Source: Bacteroidales bacterium
GTDB lineage: Bacteria > Bacteroidota > Bacteroidia > Bacteroidales > UBA932
DNA length: 46,023 bases
Direction of reading: 5' to 3'
NCBI GenBank assembly: GCA_017423025.1
Contig: JAFPGC010000014.1
Coordinates: 1-46,023, forward strand
Of the stretch, positions 16,156 to 25,092 are shown piece by piece. Below the pieces are notes generated by a model, which was not told the DNA's origin, did not search any database, and saw only the letters and a list, made by a program, of their open reading frames with translations. How positions within the stretch are numbered: position 1 is the first letter of the stretch; every line of letters starts with the position of its first letter. Both the position numbers and the translations under genes were made by a program.

Positions 16156-17745
16156 ATGCAGAAGAAAATCGGAATCCAAATCCTCCAGGTGGTCCTGGGG
16201 ATCGTGATCGGCGCGCTGGTCACCTTCTCCATCGTCAGGTACCGCGAGCGCCAGCACCTGTTCCGCACCGAGAACCGGAACTGGCAGAAACTCAATCTGA
16301 TCCTGGGCATCGTGGAGGAAAATTACGTAGATACACTGGACCGGGAAGGCATGACCGAAGCCTCCGTCTCCGCGGCCCTGGCCAAACTGGACCCCCACTC
16401 GGTGTACCTGCCGCCCGTAGAACTGGAAGCCTCTGAGCAGTCGCTGGCCGGCAATTTTGACGGCATAGGCATCCAGTTCAACGTGCCCAACGACACGGCC
16501 ATCGTGCTGGAAGTGATTGCCGGCGGTCCCTCCGAAAAGGTGGGTCTGCAGCCCGGTGACCGCCTCCTCAAGGTGGACGACCTGGTGATCGCCGGTGTCA
16601 AATACCCGCAGGACAGCATTGTGAGCCACATCAAGGGCCCTTCGGGCAGCAAGGTCATCATCACCGTCAAGCGCGGTCCCGACGTGATTCCCTTTGAGAT
16701 TACCCGCGGCAAGATTCCCGTGCACAGCATGGACGCCGCCTTCATGGCCCGTCCCGGCGTGGGATACATCCGCTTGGGCAAATTCTCCCGCACCACCTAC
16801 CAGGAGTGCCACGAGGCTGCCATGAAACTGATGGACCAGGGCATGGCCCACCTCATCTTCGACGTGCGCGACAACACCGGCGGCTATATGGACCAGTCTC
16901 TCCTGCTTTCCAACGACTTCCTTTCCTCCGGCGACACCATCGTCTATATAGAAGGTAAGCATCGGCCCAAAGAGGTCTTCAAGGCCGATGGAAGGGGAAA
17001 ACTCCAGAGTATAAATCTGACGGTGCTCATCAGCGAGAACTCCGCATCGGCCAGCGAAATCTTCGCCGGTGCCATCCAGGACAACGACCGCGGAACCGTG
17101 GTAGGACGCCGCTCCTTCGGCAAAGGCCTGGTGCAGGAACCCTTCTTCTTCACCGATAAATCGGGCATCCGCCTCACCGTGGCGCGGTATTACACCCCTT
17201 CGGGCCGATGCATCCAGAAGCCCTACGGGACCTCGGAGAATTACAGCTACGACATCTACCGCCGCTACACCGACGGAGAGGTTTTCAGTGCCGACAGCGT
17301 CAAACTCAATAAGGAAGACGTGCACCACACCCGCAGCGGACGCGTGGTCTATGGCGGAGGCGGTATTATGCCGGACGTCTACGTCCCCATGGACACCACC
17401 CGCGCCTCCAATTTCTACATAGCCTGCAACCGCAAGGCTACGCAGATGCGTTTCGCTTCGGAAATGTTTGACCGCTATACGGCCCGCCTGGCGGCCATCG
17501 ACTCCTACCAGGAAATGGACCGCTTCCTGGACGGGTTGGACCTCAAGGCCAGTTTCCGGGACTTCGCCCGTACCAAGGACAGAATCAACGCTACCGAGGC
17601 GGAGTGGAACGAAACCGCTCCTTACCTGGTGCCTCAGCTGAGGGCGCTTATCGCGCGCTATTCCAAGCTGGGAGACAATGCCTTCTACAAGTACTATCTG
17701 CCGGTAGACGATACGGTACAGAAAGCGCTGGAACTCATTCCCTAG
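16156..17745 (+). CDS. S41 carboxyl-terminal processing protease
   Basis: A 529-aa protein with an N-terminal membrane helix (about 7-28) that anchors a periplasmic protease. A PDZ domain covers about 90-175 (GDRLLKVDDL). The S41 catalytic core has the Ser in NSASASEIFAG (S298) and the Lys in RSFGKGLVQE (K323). The family trims C-termini of envelope proteins. The C-terminal ~130 residues are helical and of unknown role. The gene ends with a CTAG shared with the stop of the convergent GH95 gene. Confidence 0.93.
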   Translation: MQKKIGIQILQVVLGIVIGALVTFSIVRYRERQHLFRTENRNWQKLNLILGIVEENYVDTLDREGMTEASVSAALAKLDPHSVYLPPVELEASEQSLAGNFDGIGIQFNVPNDTAIVLEVIAGGPSEKVGLQPGDRLLKVDDLVIAGVKYPQDSIVSHIKGPSGSKVIITVKRGPDVIPFEITRGKIPVHSMDAAFMARPGVGYIRLGKFSRTTYQECHEAAMKLMDQGMAHLIFDVRDNTGGYMDQSLLLSNDFLSSGDTIVYIEGKHRPKEVFKADGRGKLQSINLTVLISENSASASEIFAGAIQDNDRGTVVGRRSFGKGLVQEPFFFTDKSGIRLTVARYYTPSGRCIQKPYGTSENYSYDIYRRYTDGEVFSADSVKLNKEDVHHTRSGRVVYGGGGIMPDVYVPMDTTRASNFYIACNRKATQMRFASEMFDRYTARLAAIDSYQEMDRFLDGLDLKASFRDFARTKDRINATEAEWNETAPYLVPQLRALIARYSKLGDNAFYKYYLPVDDTVQKALELIP

Positions 17746-20060
17746 CGCAGGACCATACTGGTCACCTTACCGTCTTTCCACGATAAATCCAGCGTCTGCC
17801 CCGTCCGGGTGCGGACGCCTTTTATTTGTCCGCTGGGCCAGGCCGAAGGAAGGGCGGGAAGGGGCCGGACGCCATCCGGCGTGGACTGGACCAGCATCTC
17901 CACGACGCCCGCACAGCCACCGAAGTTACCGTCGATCTGGAAGGGAGAGTGAGCGTCCATCAGGTTGGGATAGGTGCCACCTCCACTTCGATAATCCGTT
18001 CCCTGGTACTTGTCCGGACTCACATAACGAAGAAGCCGGCGGTACATCTTGTAGGCGTTCTCTCCATCGCCCAGGCGGGCGTACAAATTCACACGCCAGC
18101 CACAACTCCAGCCGGTGGTTTCAAAGCCCCGGATCTCCAGGGTGCGGCGGGCGGCAGAGGCCAGCTCTCCCCCGGCGGGAATCTGATGACCGGGATACAC
18201 GCCAATCAGATGTGACTGGTGACGGTGCTGGGGATCCTTGTCGGGCCAGTCGTGGTACCACTCCTGCAAGCCCCCGGAGACTCCTACCTGGTATTCCTTC
18301 AAATCGGGAAGGACAGCGTCTACACGCTGGGCAAAGTCGGTATCCCCTACCTCCAGCGCCGCTTCACGGGCGTTGGAGAGGCATTCACGGATGATGGCCA
18401 GATCGGCCGTAGCTCCATAGACCGTGCGTCCTTCGTACCCGTCGGGGTATTTGTAGACATTCTCGGGTGAAGTGGAGGGAGAGGTGATCCACTTGCCGTT
18501 TTTCTGCACCAGGATGCCCAGGCAGAACTGAGCGGCGCCCTTGAGGGCAGGATAGTCCCGTTCCAGATCCCCCCGGTTCCGGGTAAAGAGCCAGTGCTCC
18601 CAGATGTGGGTAGCCAGCCAGGCTCCGCCCAGGTTCCAGTTGGCCCAGCAGGGGTCTCCCGTTCCCAGACCCACCGGGTTGGTCATGGCCCAGATATCGC
18701 TGTTGTGGGCCTCGCACCAGCCCTCGTTCACTCCGTAAAAGTTCTGTGCACTGCGCACGCCATTCACCGAAAGGTTGCGGATGAAGCCCAGCAGGACCTC
18801 GTGCATTTCCGGCAGGGCCGCTTCCTCAGCAGGCCAGTAGTTCTCTTCCAGATTGATGTTGGTGGTATAGTTGCAGCTCCACGGCGGGGTCATGCTCTCG
18901 TTCCAGAGGCCCTGCAGGTTGGCGGGAACGCCCACAGTGCGGGAACTGGAGATAAGCATATATCGGCCATACTGGAAGTAGAGAGCCTCAAGTTCGGGGT
19001 TGGACTCACCGTCGGCATAGCGCAAAAGCTGCTGGTCCGTAGGCAGGGCGCTCACCGCCGGATCCGTGCGACCCAAATCCAGGGAAACCCGGTCAAAGAG
19101 GGCCCGGTAATCGGTTTCGTGACGCTCCCAGAGGGTATTCCAGCCCATATCCAACGCCTGGCTAGCATTGGCCAGGGCTGCTTCCTTGTATTCCCGGCCT
19201 TCTTTCACCGGATCTTTGTCAAAGCCGTTGAAGCTGGTCTGATTGGCTACCACAATCACGGCTTCTTTGACGCCGGCTATATTGAGCACCTCGCCCGCCG
19301 CCTGGGCCGCCTCACAACTCACAACGGTGCGGTAATGAATGCCCCGTTCCGGATCGTAGGCAAAGCGCTCTCCATTCGGAGCATAATAGACGGGATAGGA
19401 ATGCCAGGCCGTATAGCCGTCGCTAACCAGAGTGTGGTCCTCGGTCCGGGTTTCATGGGGCTGCTCGCTCTCCAGGCTCACCGTCACATCCAGCGGCACC
19501 TCGCTGCTGAGTTTAATTACAATCACCGAATCGGGGGCCGATACGAAGTACTTGGCTTCAAATCCCTTCCCATCCCTGCGGTAAGTCACCGTAGCGGTGG
19601 CGTCGGAAAGATTCAGGGAACGGTGGTAGTCTGTTATTTTCCCCTCCGGGAAGCGCAGCAGCAGTTTACCCAGAGGCTGGTAGGTCTCACTGAAGTGACC
19701 CTGAAGATGATGCTGAAGTTCATCGGCCTTCTTGTAATTCTCCTGATCCAGGGCCTCCCGCACCTTGTCTACCCATTGGGCCGACTGCCCCCAGGGGGTA
19801 AGCGTATTCACCACCTTGTAGTCCGGGTGCTCCGCTCCCCGGTCGGGCTCTCCCGTCCACAGGGTGATATCATTCAGGGAGATGCGGTCTTCCACCGGGC
19901 CGCCATAGACCAGGGCGCCCAATTTGCCGTTTCCCAGGGGCAGTGTTTCCTCGAAATAGGTGGCCGGACGGTCGTAGTGAAGCAGGAGAGGCTGCTTCTT
20001 ACTACAGGCCAGGCTTGCAAGGCAAAGGGCCCCGCAGGCAAGTATGGAAGCTATTTTCAT
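17742..20060 (-). CDS. Glycoside hydrolase family 95 lipoprotein (alpha-L-fucosidase type)
   Basis: A 772-aa enzyme with a lipoprotein signal (LASLAC, Cys19). GH95 features include LPLGNGKLGALVYGG and NDITLWTGEPD near the N-terminus, TTNINLEENYWPAE and NWNLGGAWLATHIWEHW in the (alpha/alpha)6 barrel, and GLQEWYHDW followed by HRHQSHLIGVYPG. GH95 enzymes mostly release alpha-1,2-fucose, as from host mucin glycans; some act on galactose. There is no SusC/D pair nearby, so it is not in an obvious utilisation locus. It lies 10 nt after the acyltransferase gene. Confidence 0.93.
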   Translation of the reverse strand: MKIASILACGALCLASLACSKKQPLLLHYDRPATYFEETLPLGNGKLGALVYGGPVEDRISLNDITLWTGEPDRGAEHPDYKVVNTLTPWGQSAQWVDKVREALDQENYKKADELQHHLQGHFSETYQPLGKLLLRFPEGKITDYHRSLNLSDATATVTYRRDGKGFEAKYFVSAPDSVIVIKLSSEVPLDVTVSLESEQPHETRTEDHTLVSDGYTAWHSYPVYYAPNGERFAYDPERGIHYRTVVSCEAAQAAGEVLNIAGVKEAVIVVANQTSFNGFDKDPVKEGREYKEAALANASQALDMGWNTLWERHETDYRALFDRVSLDLGRTDPAVSALPTDQQLLRYADGESNPELEALYFQYGRYMLISSSRTVGVPANLQGLWNESMTPPWSCNYTTNINLEENYWPAEEAALPEMHEVLLGFIRNLSVNGVRSAQNFYGVNEGWCEAHNSDIWAMTNPVGLGTGDPCWANWNLGGAWLATHIWEHWLFTRNRGDLERDYPALKGAAQFCLGILVQKNGKWITSPSTSPENVYKYPDGYEGRTVYGATADLAIIRECLSNAREAALEVGDTDFAQRVDAVLPDLKEYQVGVSGGLQEWYHDWPDKDPQHRHQSHLIGVYPGHQIPAGGELASAARRTLEIRGFETTGWSCGWRVNLYARLGDGENAYKMYRRLLRYVSPDKYQGTDYRSGGGTYPNLMDAHSPFQIDGNFGGCAGVVEMLVQSTPDGVRPLPALPSAWPSGQIKGVRTRTGQTLDLSWKDGKVTSMVLR

Positions 20061-20070
20061 ATACTGAGTT

Positions 20071-21870
20071 TTAGTGTTTCAGGCGCGCTTTCAGCTCTTC
20101 AATTTCCTCCGGCGAAAGGGACCTGGAGAAAGATCTGAAGGAATTCTCCGGCACGTCTCCCATCCACATAATAATAAAGGCGTCCAGGGTATTGAAATCG
20201 TTATCCACGTTGAAAGCCACGTACTTGGCGCCCAGGGTGGCGTACTTGCGGAAAAGAACCGGCAGGCGCAGTTTTCCGGAAGACAGATACAGAAGGAGAC
20301 GGTCCAGGTCGTCTACGCTTTTGCATCCGGCCAGAAGGGCATCGGGATTCACGCGGAGAAAATCCGGAGTGAAAGGTGTGGTGGGGGCCACCAAATCCTG
20401 GGCATTCTCCATGGAATGGTTTTTCAGGAAGTAGTGGAGGATAAGACTCTTATAGAAAGTGGGGAAATCGGAGGACACGCTCACCGGCCCCATGGTATAC
20501 TCCATGCCTTTACAACGGGCAGCGGCCGTCAGAATTCCCGATAGGAGGAGTTTCAGGGGCAGTACTTCTTTTCGGAAATCGGGAGTTATGAAGGAGCGTC
20601 CCAGTTCCATGGTCTTGGGAAGATAAGGCTGCAATCCCTCTTTGAACTCGAACAGCGAAGCCGTGTAGAAGCCTTCTGGATGCTGCATCACTTCCGGTCC
20701 CACCCCAATGCGGTAGGCTCCGGCCAGCTGGTTCCTGGAGATACTCCAGAGGATGAGGTGCTTATAATAGGGGTCGTAGATATCCGTATCCAGGGATTTG
20801 CCCGAGCCCTCCCCTACCGTGCGGAAGGTGACTTCCCGCAATCGGTACACCTCTTTCATGAGGTTGGGAATGTCGTCCGGCCGGGTGAAGTAGCAGCGAT
20901 AATCTCCGCATTCGAAGAGGAGACGGTCCTGGATCTTTTCCAGATCGGCCTTCAGCAGCGCCGGATCCACGGGGTCTATGATGGGTTCCATCTTCAGGAT
21001 ATCGGCCCTCTTCTTTTCTTCTATGCAATTGACTTCCAGTGCATAGGTGAGGTTGCGAAGGTAGCAGCCCAGCTCTTCCGTGGAACTGAATTTGGCCATT
21101 TCTTGAGGCGTAATGGGCTGGCCGATGCGCACCTTTACATTGGTTCCCCTCTTGTTGAACACTTCGTGGATAAGACGGACCGTCCTCAGGCGGGGATGGA
21201 TCTTGCCCAGGAAATGGAAATTGCGGGAATTGGTGCCGTCAAAGTAGATGGGGACCACCGGCAGGCCGCTTTTCTGGATGAGCCGGATCATATTGGGCGC
21301 CCAGGGCTTGTCTTCGACCACCTTTTGGGCCGATACCGCCGTGCGCTTGCCTTCTTTCTGATAGGTTCCCACCTCGCCCGCGGGGAACAGGCCCAGCGCA
21401 CCGCCATCCTGGATATGCTGGAGGGCCATCCGGATGCTGTTGATGCTGCGTGCGTCGTTCTTGCCGGTCAGGTTGTTTACCGGAAGGAAACTGGAGGTGA
21501 GACTGGGGATGAGGGAAAGCATGAAGGTGGTGAGGATCTTATAATCCTCCCTGCGGCGGCCCACCGTGTCGCACAGGATGAGGCCGTCAATGCTGCCGAA
21601 GTGGTGGTTGGAGATGGTGATGAAGCCTCCTTCGGCCGGAATGCGGTCCAAGTCCTCTTCCGGTACGTCATAAGTGACTCCAACATCCTGCAGGATGGCA
21701 TGGGCGAAATCCGGGCCCATGAGGTCTGCATATTTGGCATAGGTTGTATTGACCTTGTCAATCTCCAGCACCTTGATAATGAGGCCCGAAAGGCATTTGC
21801 CAAACCATCCTTTGACACCCAGCATACGCTGGAGGTCCTCTGCGCTTAAGATATCCTTCTGCTTAGCCAT
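20071..21870 (-). CDS. Bifunctional acyltransferase (PlsC-like plus GNAT/OlsB-like), probable aminolipid synthase
   Basis: A 599-aa fusion. The N-terminal half is a lysophospholipid-type O-acyltransferase with NHHFGSIDG (H90-x4-D95) and LFPAGEVG. The C-terminal half resembles the hemolysin/OlsB N-acyltransferase fold (YRLREVTFRTVGEGSG, then LAGAYRIGVG and ELGRSFITPDFR). This architecture is that of OlsF/GlsF, which makes ornithine or glycine lipids. Bacteroides uses two separate genes, glsB and glsA, for the same job. A perfect promoter ends 4 nt before the ATG, so the transcript is probably leaderless. Confidence 0.82.
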   Translation of the reverse strand: MAKQKDILSAEDLQRMLGVKGWFGKCLSGLIIKVLEIDKVNTTYAKYADLMGPDFAHAILQDVGVTYDVPEEDLDRIPAEGGFITISNHHFGSIDGLILCDTVGRRREDYKILTTFMLSLIPSLTSSFLPVNNLTGKNDARSINSIRMALQHIQDGGALGLFPAGEVGTYQKEGKRTAVSAQKVVEDKPWAPNMIRLIQKSGLPVVPIYFDGTNSRNFHFLGKIHPRLRTVRLIHEVFNKRGTNVKVRIGQPITPQEMAKFSSTEELGCYLRNLTYALEVNCIEEKKRADILKMEPIIDPVDPALLKADLEKIQDRLLFECGDYRCYFTRPDDIPNLMKEVYRLREVTFRTVGEGSGKSLDTDIYDPYYKHLILWSISRNQLAGAYRIGVGPEVMQHPEGFYTASLFEFKEGLQPYLPKTMELGRSFITPDFRKEVLPLKLLLSGILTAAARCKGMEYTMGPVSVSSDFPTFYKSLILHYFLKNHSMENAQDLVAPTTPFTPDFLRVNPDALLAGCKSVDDLDRLLLYLSSGKLRLPVLFRKYATLGAKYVAFNVDNDFNTLDAFIIMWMGDVPENSFRSFSRSLSPEEIEELKARLKH

Positions 21871-21874
21871 AAAG

Positions 21875-21904
21875 CAAAGTTAATCAGAACTTGCCTTTTC
21901 TCAA
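21875..21904 (-). promoter_or_regulatory. Leaderless-type promoter of the fused acyltransferase gene
   Basis: On the minus strand the -33 TTG is at 21902-21904 and the -7 TAACTTTG at 21875-21882, with exactly 19 bp between them. The box ends 4 nt before the start codon, so transcription should begin at or next to the A of the ATG. Confidence 0.75.
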
Positions 21905-22000
21905 AAAAAATCCTCTGTTATTGTAGCCGTGAAATGCTCTTTTTATCCTTCCTTTGCAAATATCTGGGATTCCAGGTTTTCCAATGCAGCAAATAATTGT

Positions 22001-22008
22001 TATTTTTG
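22001..22008 (+). promoter_or_regulatory. -7 box before a small ORF
   Basis: TATTTTTG fits TAnnTTTG. An exact TTG is lacking at the -33 position (TTTC around 21978-21981). The ATG of the small ORF follows 7 nt after the box. Confidence 0.45.
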
Positions 22009-22015
22009 TAAGAAT

Positions 22016-22168
22016 ATGAAGCCCCTTTTCAATTATTATGTCATAGGAATCGGCTCCATCCTCAACGGGAAAACCATACCCGAGGCCCACAACACGGCCG
22101 TGAGAGTATCGGCCTATGTATGCACCCGCGAGGGCGCCATGCCAGAAATCCCAGATTCGTTAAAATAA
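22016..22168 (+). CDS. Small ORF of 50 residues, unknown
   Basis: Begins MKPLFNYYVIGIGSILNGKT and ends in MPEIPDSLK. I do not recognise it. It has a fitting -7 box and normal codon use, and it contains one GGCCGAT motif (as ATCGGCC). It has no signal peptide. It may be a genuine short protein or the remnant of a longer gene. The surrounding 21871-22266 interval otherwise holds only promoters and one hairpin. Confidence 0.4.
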   Translation: MKPLFNYYVIGIGSILNGKTIPEAHNTAVRVSAYVCTREGAMPEIPDSLK

Positions 22169-22202
22169 AGTAGAAATTGAAGGATTGGCACAATGATTTG
22201 TA

Positions 22203-22225
22203 GGGGTGGCACAACGGGCCGCCCC
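22203..22225. terminator. GC-rich hairpin between the two small ORFs
   Basis: GGGGTGGC (22203-22210) pairs fully with GCCGCCCC (22218-22225), counting one G-T pair, around a 7-nt loop. TCTTTG follows, a weak T-tract. It may terminate the transcript of the small ORF or act upstream of the next promoter. Confidence 0.5.
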
Positions 22226-22233
22226 TCTTTGCA

Positions 22234-22241
22234 TACCTTTG
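22234..22241 (+). promoter_or_regulatory. -7 box of the M13 peptidase operon
   Basis: TACCTTTG matches TAnnTTTG and lies 25 nt before the ATG at 22267. No TTG is found 19 bp upstream; that position falls within the GC-rich hairpin. Confidence 0.5.
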
Positions 22242-22266
22242 CTTCCGGATTTAACGAGCAAAGCGT

Positions 22267-22440
22267 ATGGATTTTACCATGATCATCACCGTAGCCCTGG
22301 CAGCCGCCATCATCGTCATTGTACTGATGCTGGTTGCCATCATCGTTTTCCAACGGTGGAGAATTGGGGAAAAGAATGCCGCCTTGGGAAAATTTATCCA
22401 AGAGAACATCAAACTGTTAGAAGAACTCAATAACAAATAA
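22267..22440 (+). CDS. Small single-span membrane protein, unknown
   Basis: 57 residues, with one strong membrane helix (about 4-29, MIITVALAAAIIVIVLMLVA), then a basic stop-transfer FQRWR and an amphipathic helical tail (EKNAALGKFIQENIKLLEEL). The tail has a heptad-like spacing of hydrophobic residues. The juxtamembrane pattern recalls the linker after the membrane helix of Bacteroidales TPR/two-component regulators, so it could be a small independent protein or a relic of one. Its TAA is 3 nt before the M13 peptidase ATG, so they are cotranscribed. Confidence 0.6.
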   Translation: MDFTMIITVALAAAIIVIVLMLVAIIVFQRWRIGEKNAALGKFIQENIKLLEELNNK

Positions 22441-22443
22441 ATA

Positions 22444-24372
22444 ATGAAAAAGATATTCTTTCTGATGGCTGTTGCCATCGTGGCACTGGGCTTGAGTGCC
22501 TGTCATACGGACGAACCAGACGAGCCGAAGACTGCTGAGGACAACGGCGTATGGCCCGTACCCGCCGACGCGGGGGATGCGAGTTATAAGCCCGGCGATG
22601 ATTTCTTCATGTACTGTAACGGCGGGTTCTGGAAGAACGCCACCGTTGACGAGTCGAAAGCCGAGAACAACTGCCTGGCAAAGGTCGAAATCCCGAGACT
22701 GATGGAGCAGCGCATCGAAGCACTTTATTTCCCGTCGCTGGAGAAGATGAACAAGGATATCGCCCTACGCGACGAGGCTACGCTGACAAAGCAGCAGCAG
22801 CGCGTGCAAGCGGCCATCGCACGAGTAGCAGCGGTCCAGACCGCTGAAGAGGCCTGGCAGATGATGGCCCTGATGATGAAGGAGGGTTACCACTTGCCGG
22901 TCAATATATCACTCTTCTCGCGCAAAGGCCGCATGGTAGCCTGCATAAAAATAGATCTCGGCAACGACTATGCTACGTCCATGCTGCTGCCGGAGGAAGA
23001 TTTGGCATGGCGACTGTCAAACGACCCCAAGGTGCTTGCCTCTGTGCGCCCGCTTTCAGATGGCGCCACCAAGAGTATCGATGGCGAAAAGTGGCCCATG
23101 CTCGTCACCATCATGCAGACTCTGGGCGTAGCCCCGGAAGATGCTTATGTCGTTGACGAGCAGCCGGATTTCGTATTGGAGAATGTGGCGGATAATATAA
23201 ACATGGTGCTTAAAATGATTCAGGACATGGACATTGACGGGATAAAGAATAACATCCTTCTGCCCGCCATCACTGCCGATTCTGCCCTGTACAGCGACGA
23301 AACCTCATTGACACAAGAGGAGCTGATTAATGCCATTAGCCAGAAGTATCTGCGCTACGAACGCTCAAAAGTCTTCGCCGATGCATACGTTACCGAAGAA
23401 ATGAAGCAACGCACCCTCGCAATCTGCGAACAGATGCGCGAGTCTTTCCGCCTGCGCATCGACGTCAATTCGTGGATGAGTGGTACTGCAAAACAGAGCG
23501 CTCGCAGGAAGGTTGATGCCATGATCTTCAACGTGGGTTGTCCTGACCTGTGGTTACAGGCAGGACTCCCCGACCTTGGCAATTGCGAAACCATCCTGGA
23601 CGATGTTCTTGCCATCCGTGGTACCCTGTTACAGCTTAACCTCAGTCTCATCGGCCAACCCACCGCCGAGGCTTCCTTCCACAACATCATCGCCAATATG
23701 ATGGACCTCACCGTGGTCAATGCCAGTTATCTGCTTAACGCCAACTCCATGAACATCTGGCCGACATGGATGATGGAGCCTTATTATCAGGAAGGCGCCA
23801 ACGAGGCGTACAACTACTCTACCTTTATGGTCACCGGCCACGAAATGACGCACGGCTTCGACACCAATGGGTCGCTGTTCAATTGGCAGGGCGACCTTGA
23901 AAACCTCTTTGCCGGCGATACCGACCGCCAGGAGTTCCAGAACCGCGCCCGGCAGCTGATTGACTGCTATAATTCCTTCGAGGTTATGCCCTGGGCCCTG
24001 CCGGGCCTCTACGCAGACGGTGCCTACACCGTGAGCGAAAACATCGCCGACCTGGGCGGTTTCCATATAGTCTACGACACCTATCTTCGCCATCTGCGCG
24101 AGAAAGGCTTTACCGGTGAGCAGTACGACCTGCAACGCCGCCGCTTCTACCTCGCCTATGCCTGGCTCTGGCACGGCAAGTACACCACCAAGTTCGCCCA
24201 GATGTACGTGAACGGCCTCGACGATGCCGGTACCGGCAAGAACGTCCACTCACTATCCCGCGAGCGCGTCAACGGAGTGGTCATGAACACTGACGACTGG
24301 TACGAACTCTTCCCCGTCCAGCCCGGAGACAAGCTTTACCGCAAGGATGAGGACCGCGTGAAAATATGGTAA
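22444..24372 (+). CDS. M13-family zinc metallopeptidase lipoprotein (neprilysin/PepO-like)
   Basis: A 642-aa protein with lipobox GLSAC (Cys20), then an acidic tail (HTDEPDEP) that fits a Bacteroidetes surface-export signal. The M13 domain covers about 45-640: the N-terminal GDDFFMYCNGGFW, NANSMNIWPTWMMEPYY before the active site, zinc ligands in GHEMTHGFD (H466, H470) and ENIADLGG (E532), and the C-terminal KNVHSLSRERVNGV. These enzymes cleave peptides outside the cell; in Porphyromonas gingivalis PepO acts on host peptides. It lies between a small membrane protein and a small lipoprotein. Confidence 0.93.
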   Translation: MKKIFFLMAVAIVALGLSACHTDEPDEPKTAEDNGVWPVPADAGDASYKPGDDFFMYCNGGFWKNATVDESKAENNCLAKVEIPRLMEQRIEALYFPSLEKMNKDIALRDEATLTKQQQRVQAAIARVAAVQTAEEAWQMMALMMKEGYHLPVNISLFSRKGRMVACIKIDLGNDYATSMLLPEEDLAWRLSNDPKVLASVRPLSDGATKSIDGEKWPMLVTIMQTLGVAPEDAYVVDEQPDFVLENVADNINMVLKMIQDMDIDGIKNNILLPAITADSALYSDETSLTQEELINAISQKYLRYERSKVFADAYVTEEMKQRTLAICEQMRESFRLRIDVNSWMSGTAKQSARRKVDAMIFNVGCPDLWLQAGLPDLGNCETILDDVLAIRGTLLQLNLSLIGQPTAEASFHNIIANMMDLTVVNASYLLNANSMNIWPTWMMEPYYQEGANEAYNYSTFMVTGHEMTHGFDTNGSLFNWQGDLENLFAGDTDRQEFQNRARQLIDCYNSFEVMPWALPGLYADGAYTVSENIADLGGFHIVYDTYLRHLREKGFTGEQYDLQRRRFYLAYAWLWHGKYTTKFAQMYVNGLDDAGTGKNVHSLSRERVNGVVMNTDDWYELFPVQPGDKLYRKDEDRVKIW

Positions 24373-24397
24373 TTATCAATCAAATAACAATCATAAA

Positions 24398-24943
24398 ATG
24401 AAAAAGAATCTGATGACGATGGCAGCCGTCCTTTGCTGCACTGCTCTGCTCACATCCTGTGAAAAAAACAATCCCGACCAGCCCGAAGCTCCGGACACCA
24501 CCCCCGTTGCCGCCGTGATGGACTACAGATTATCGGTTACTGATGACCTCTTCAGTGCATTTAACCTGACGGTGGAGTACTACGATGCCGCCGGTACACT
24601 AAAGACCGAAACCATGACTTCGAAGGATTGGACCAAAACCGTCAAGACCAACAAACTGCCTGCCACCCTGGGCGCCCGCCTGAAAATCCAGTTAAAGAAC
24701 GGTTTCGATTCCTCCAAGGAGGGAGTTTTTAGTGCAAAGCACGTCTACGGCTGCGAATACTATGTGGTAAACAAAAGCAACGAGAAGCTGGGAAGCGCTA
24801 TCACTAACGTATCGTCGGGTGGAGTGGACATGAAGTTTGAAAAGGTTCCCGACTATGCCGAAAGGTATCTGGACAAACCCATTATGAGGTTTCTCTACAA
24901 CTTCGCCGCCGACGGCACCGCTAACAAAGGCAGCTGGGAGTAA
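24398..24943 (+). CDS. Small lipoprotein of unknown function
   Basis: A 181-aa protein. The signal ends LLTSC (Cys21), followed by an acidic/Pro linker (EKNNPDQPEAPD). The mature part looks all-beta (YRLSVTDDLFSAFNLTVEYYD), so it may be a small Ig-like or jelly-roll domain. I do not recognise the family. It starts 25 nt after the M13 peptidase and before a terminator, so it is probably made with the peptidase at the cell surface. Confidence 0.7.
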   Translation: MKKNLMTMAAVLCCTALLTSCEKNNPDQPEAPDTTPVAAVMDYRLSVTDDLFSAFNLTVEYYDAAGTLKTETMTSKDWTKTVKTNKLPATLGARLKIQLKNGFDSSKEGVFSAKHVYGCEYYVVNKSNEKLGSAITNVSSGGVDMKFEKVPDYAERYLDKPIMRFLYNFAADGTANKGSWE

Positions 24944-24965
24944 CCCACCCGTAAACACGAGAAAT

Positions 24966-25008
24966 CCTCGCAAGGGGCTGTATTATACAGCTACTCGCGA
25001 GGGTTTTT
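24966..25008 (+). terminator. Two-stem intrinsic terminator of the M13 operon
   Basis: The outer stem CCTCGC (24966-24971) / GCGAGG (24997-25002) encloses an inner stem GCTGTAT (24977-24983) / ATACAGC (24985-24991), followed by TTTTT. The nested form is unusual, but it is a clear stem plus U-tract. Confidence 0.85.
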
Positions 25009-25092
25009 CGTAGTCCCAAGTGACATGATATCGAGCATGCATCCCAAGATGAAAAATAATAACAACATTCAATATAATTTATGAAAATATGC

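Noticed and set aside
22184-22214. Sigma-54 promoter (two TGGCACAA boxes, 23 bp apart)
   Set aside because: Neither box is followed by a TTGC at the required -12 spacing; the second is part of a hairpin.
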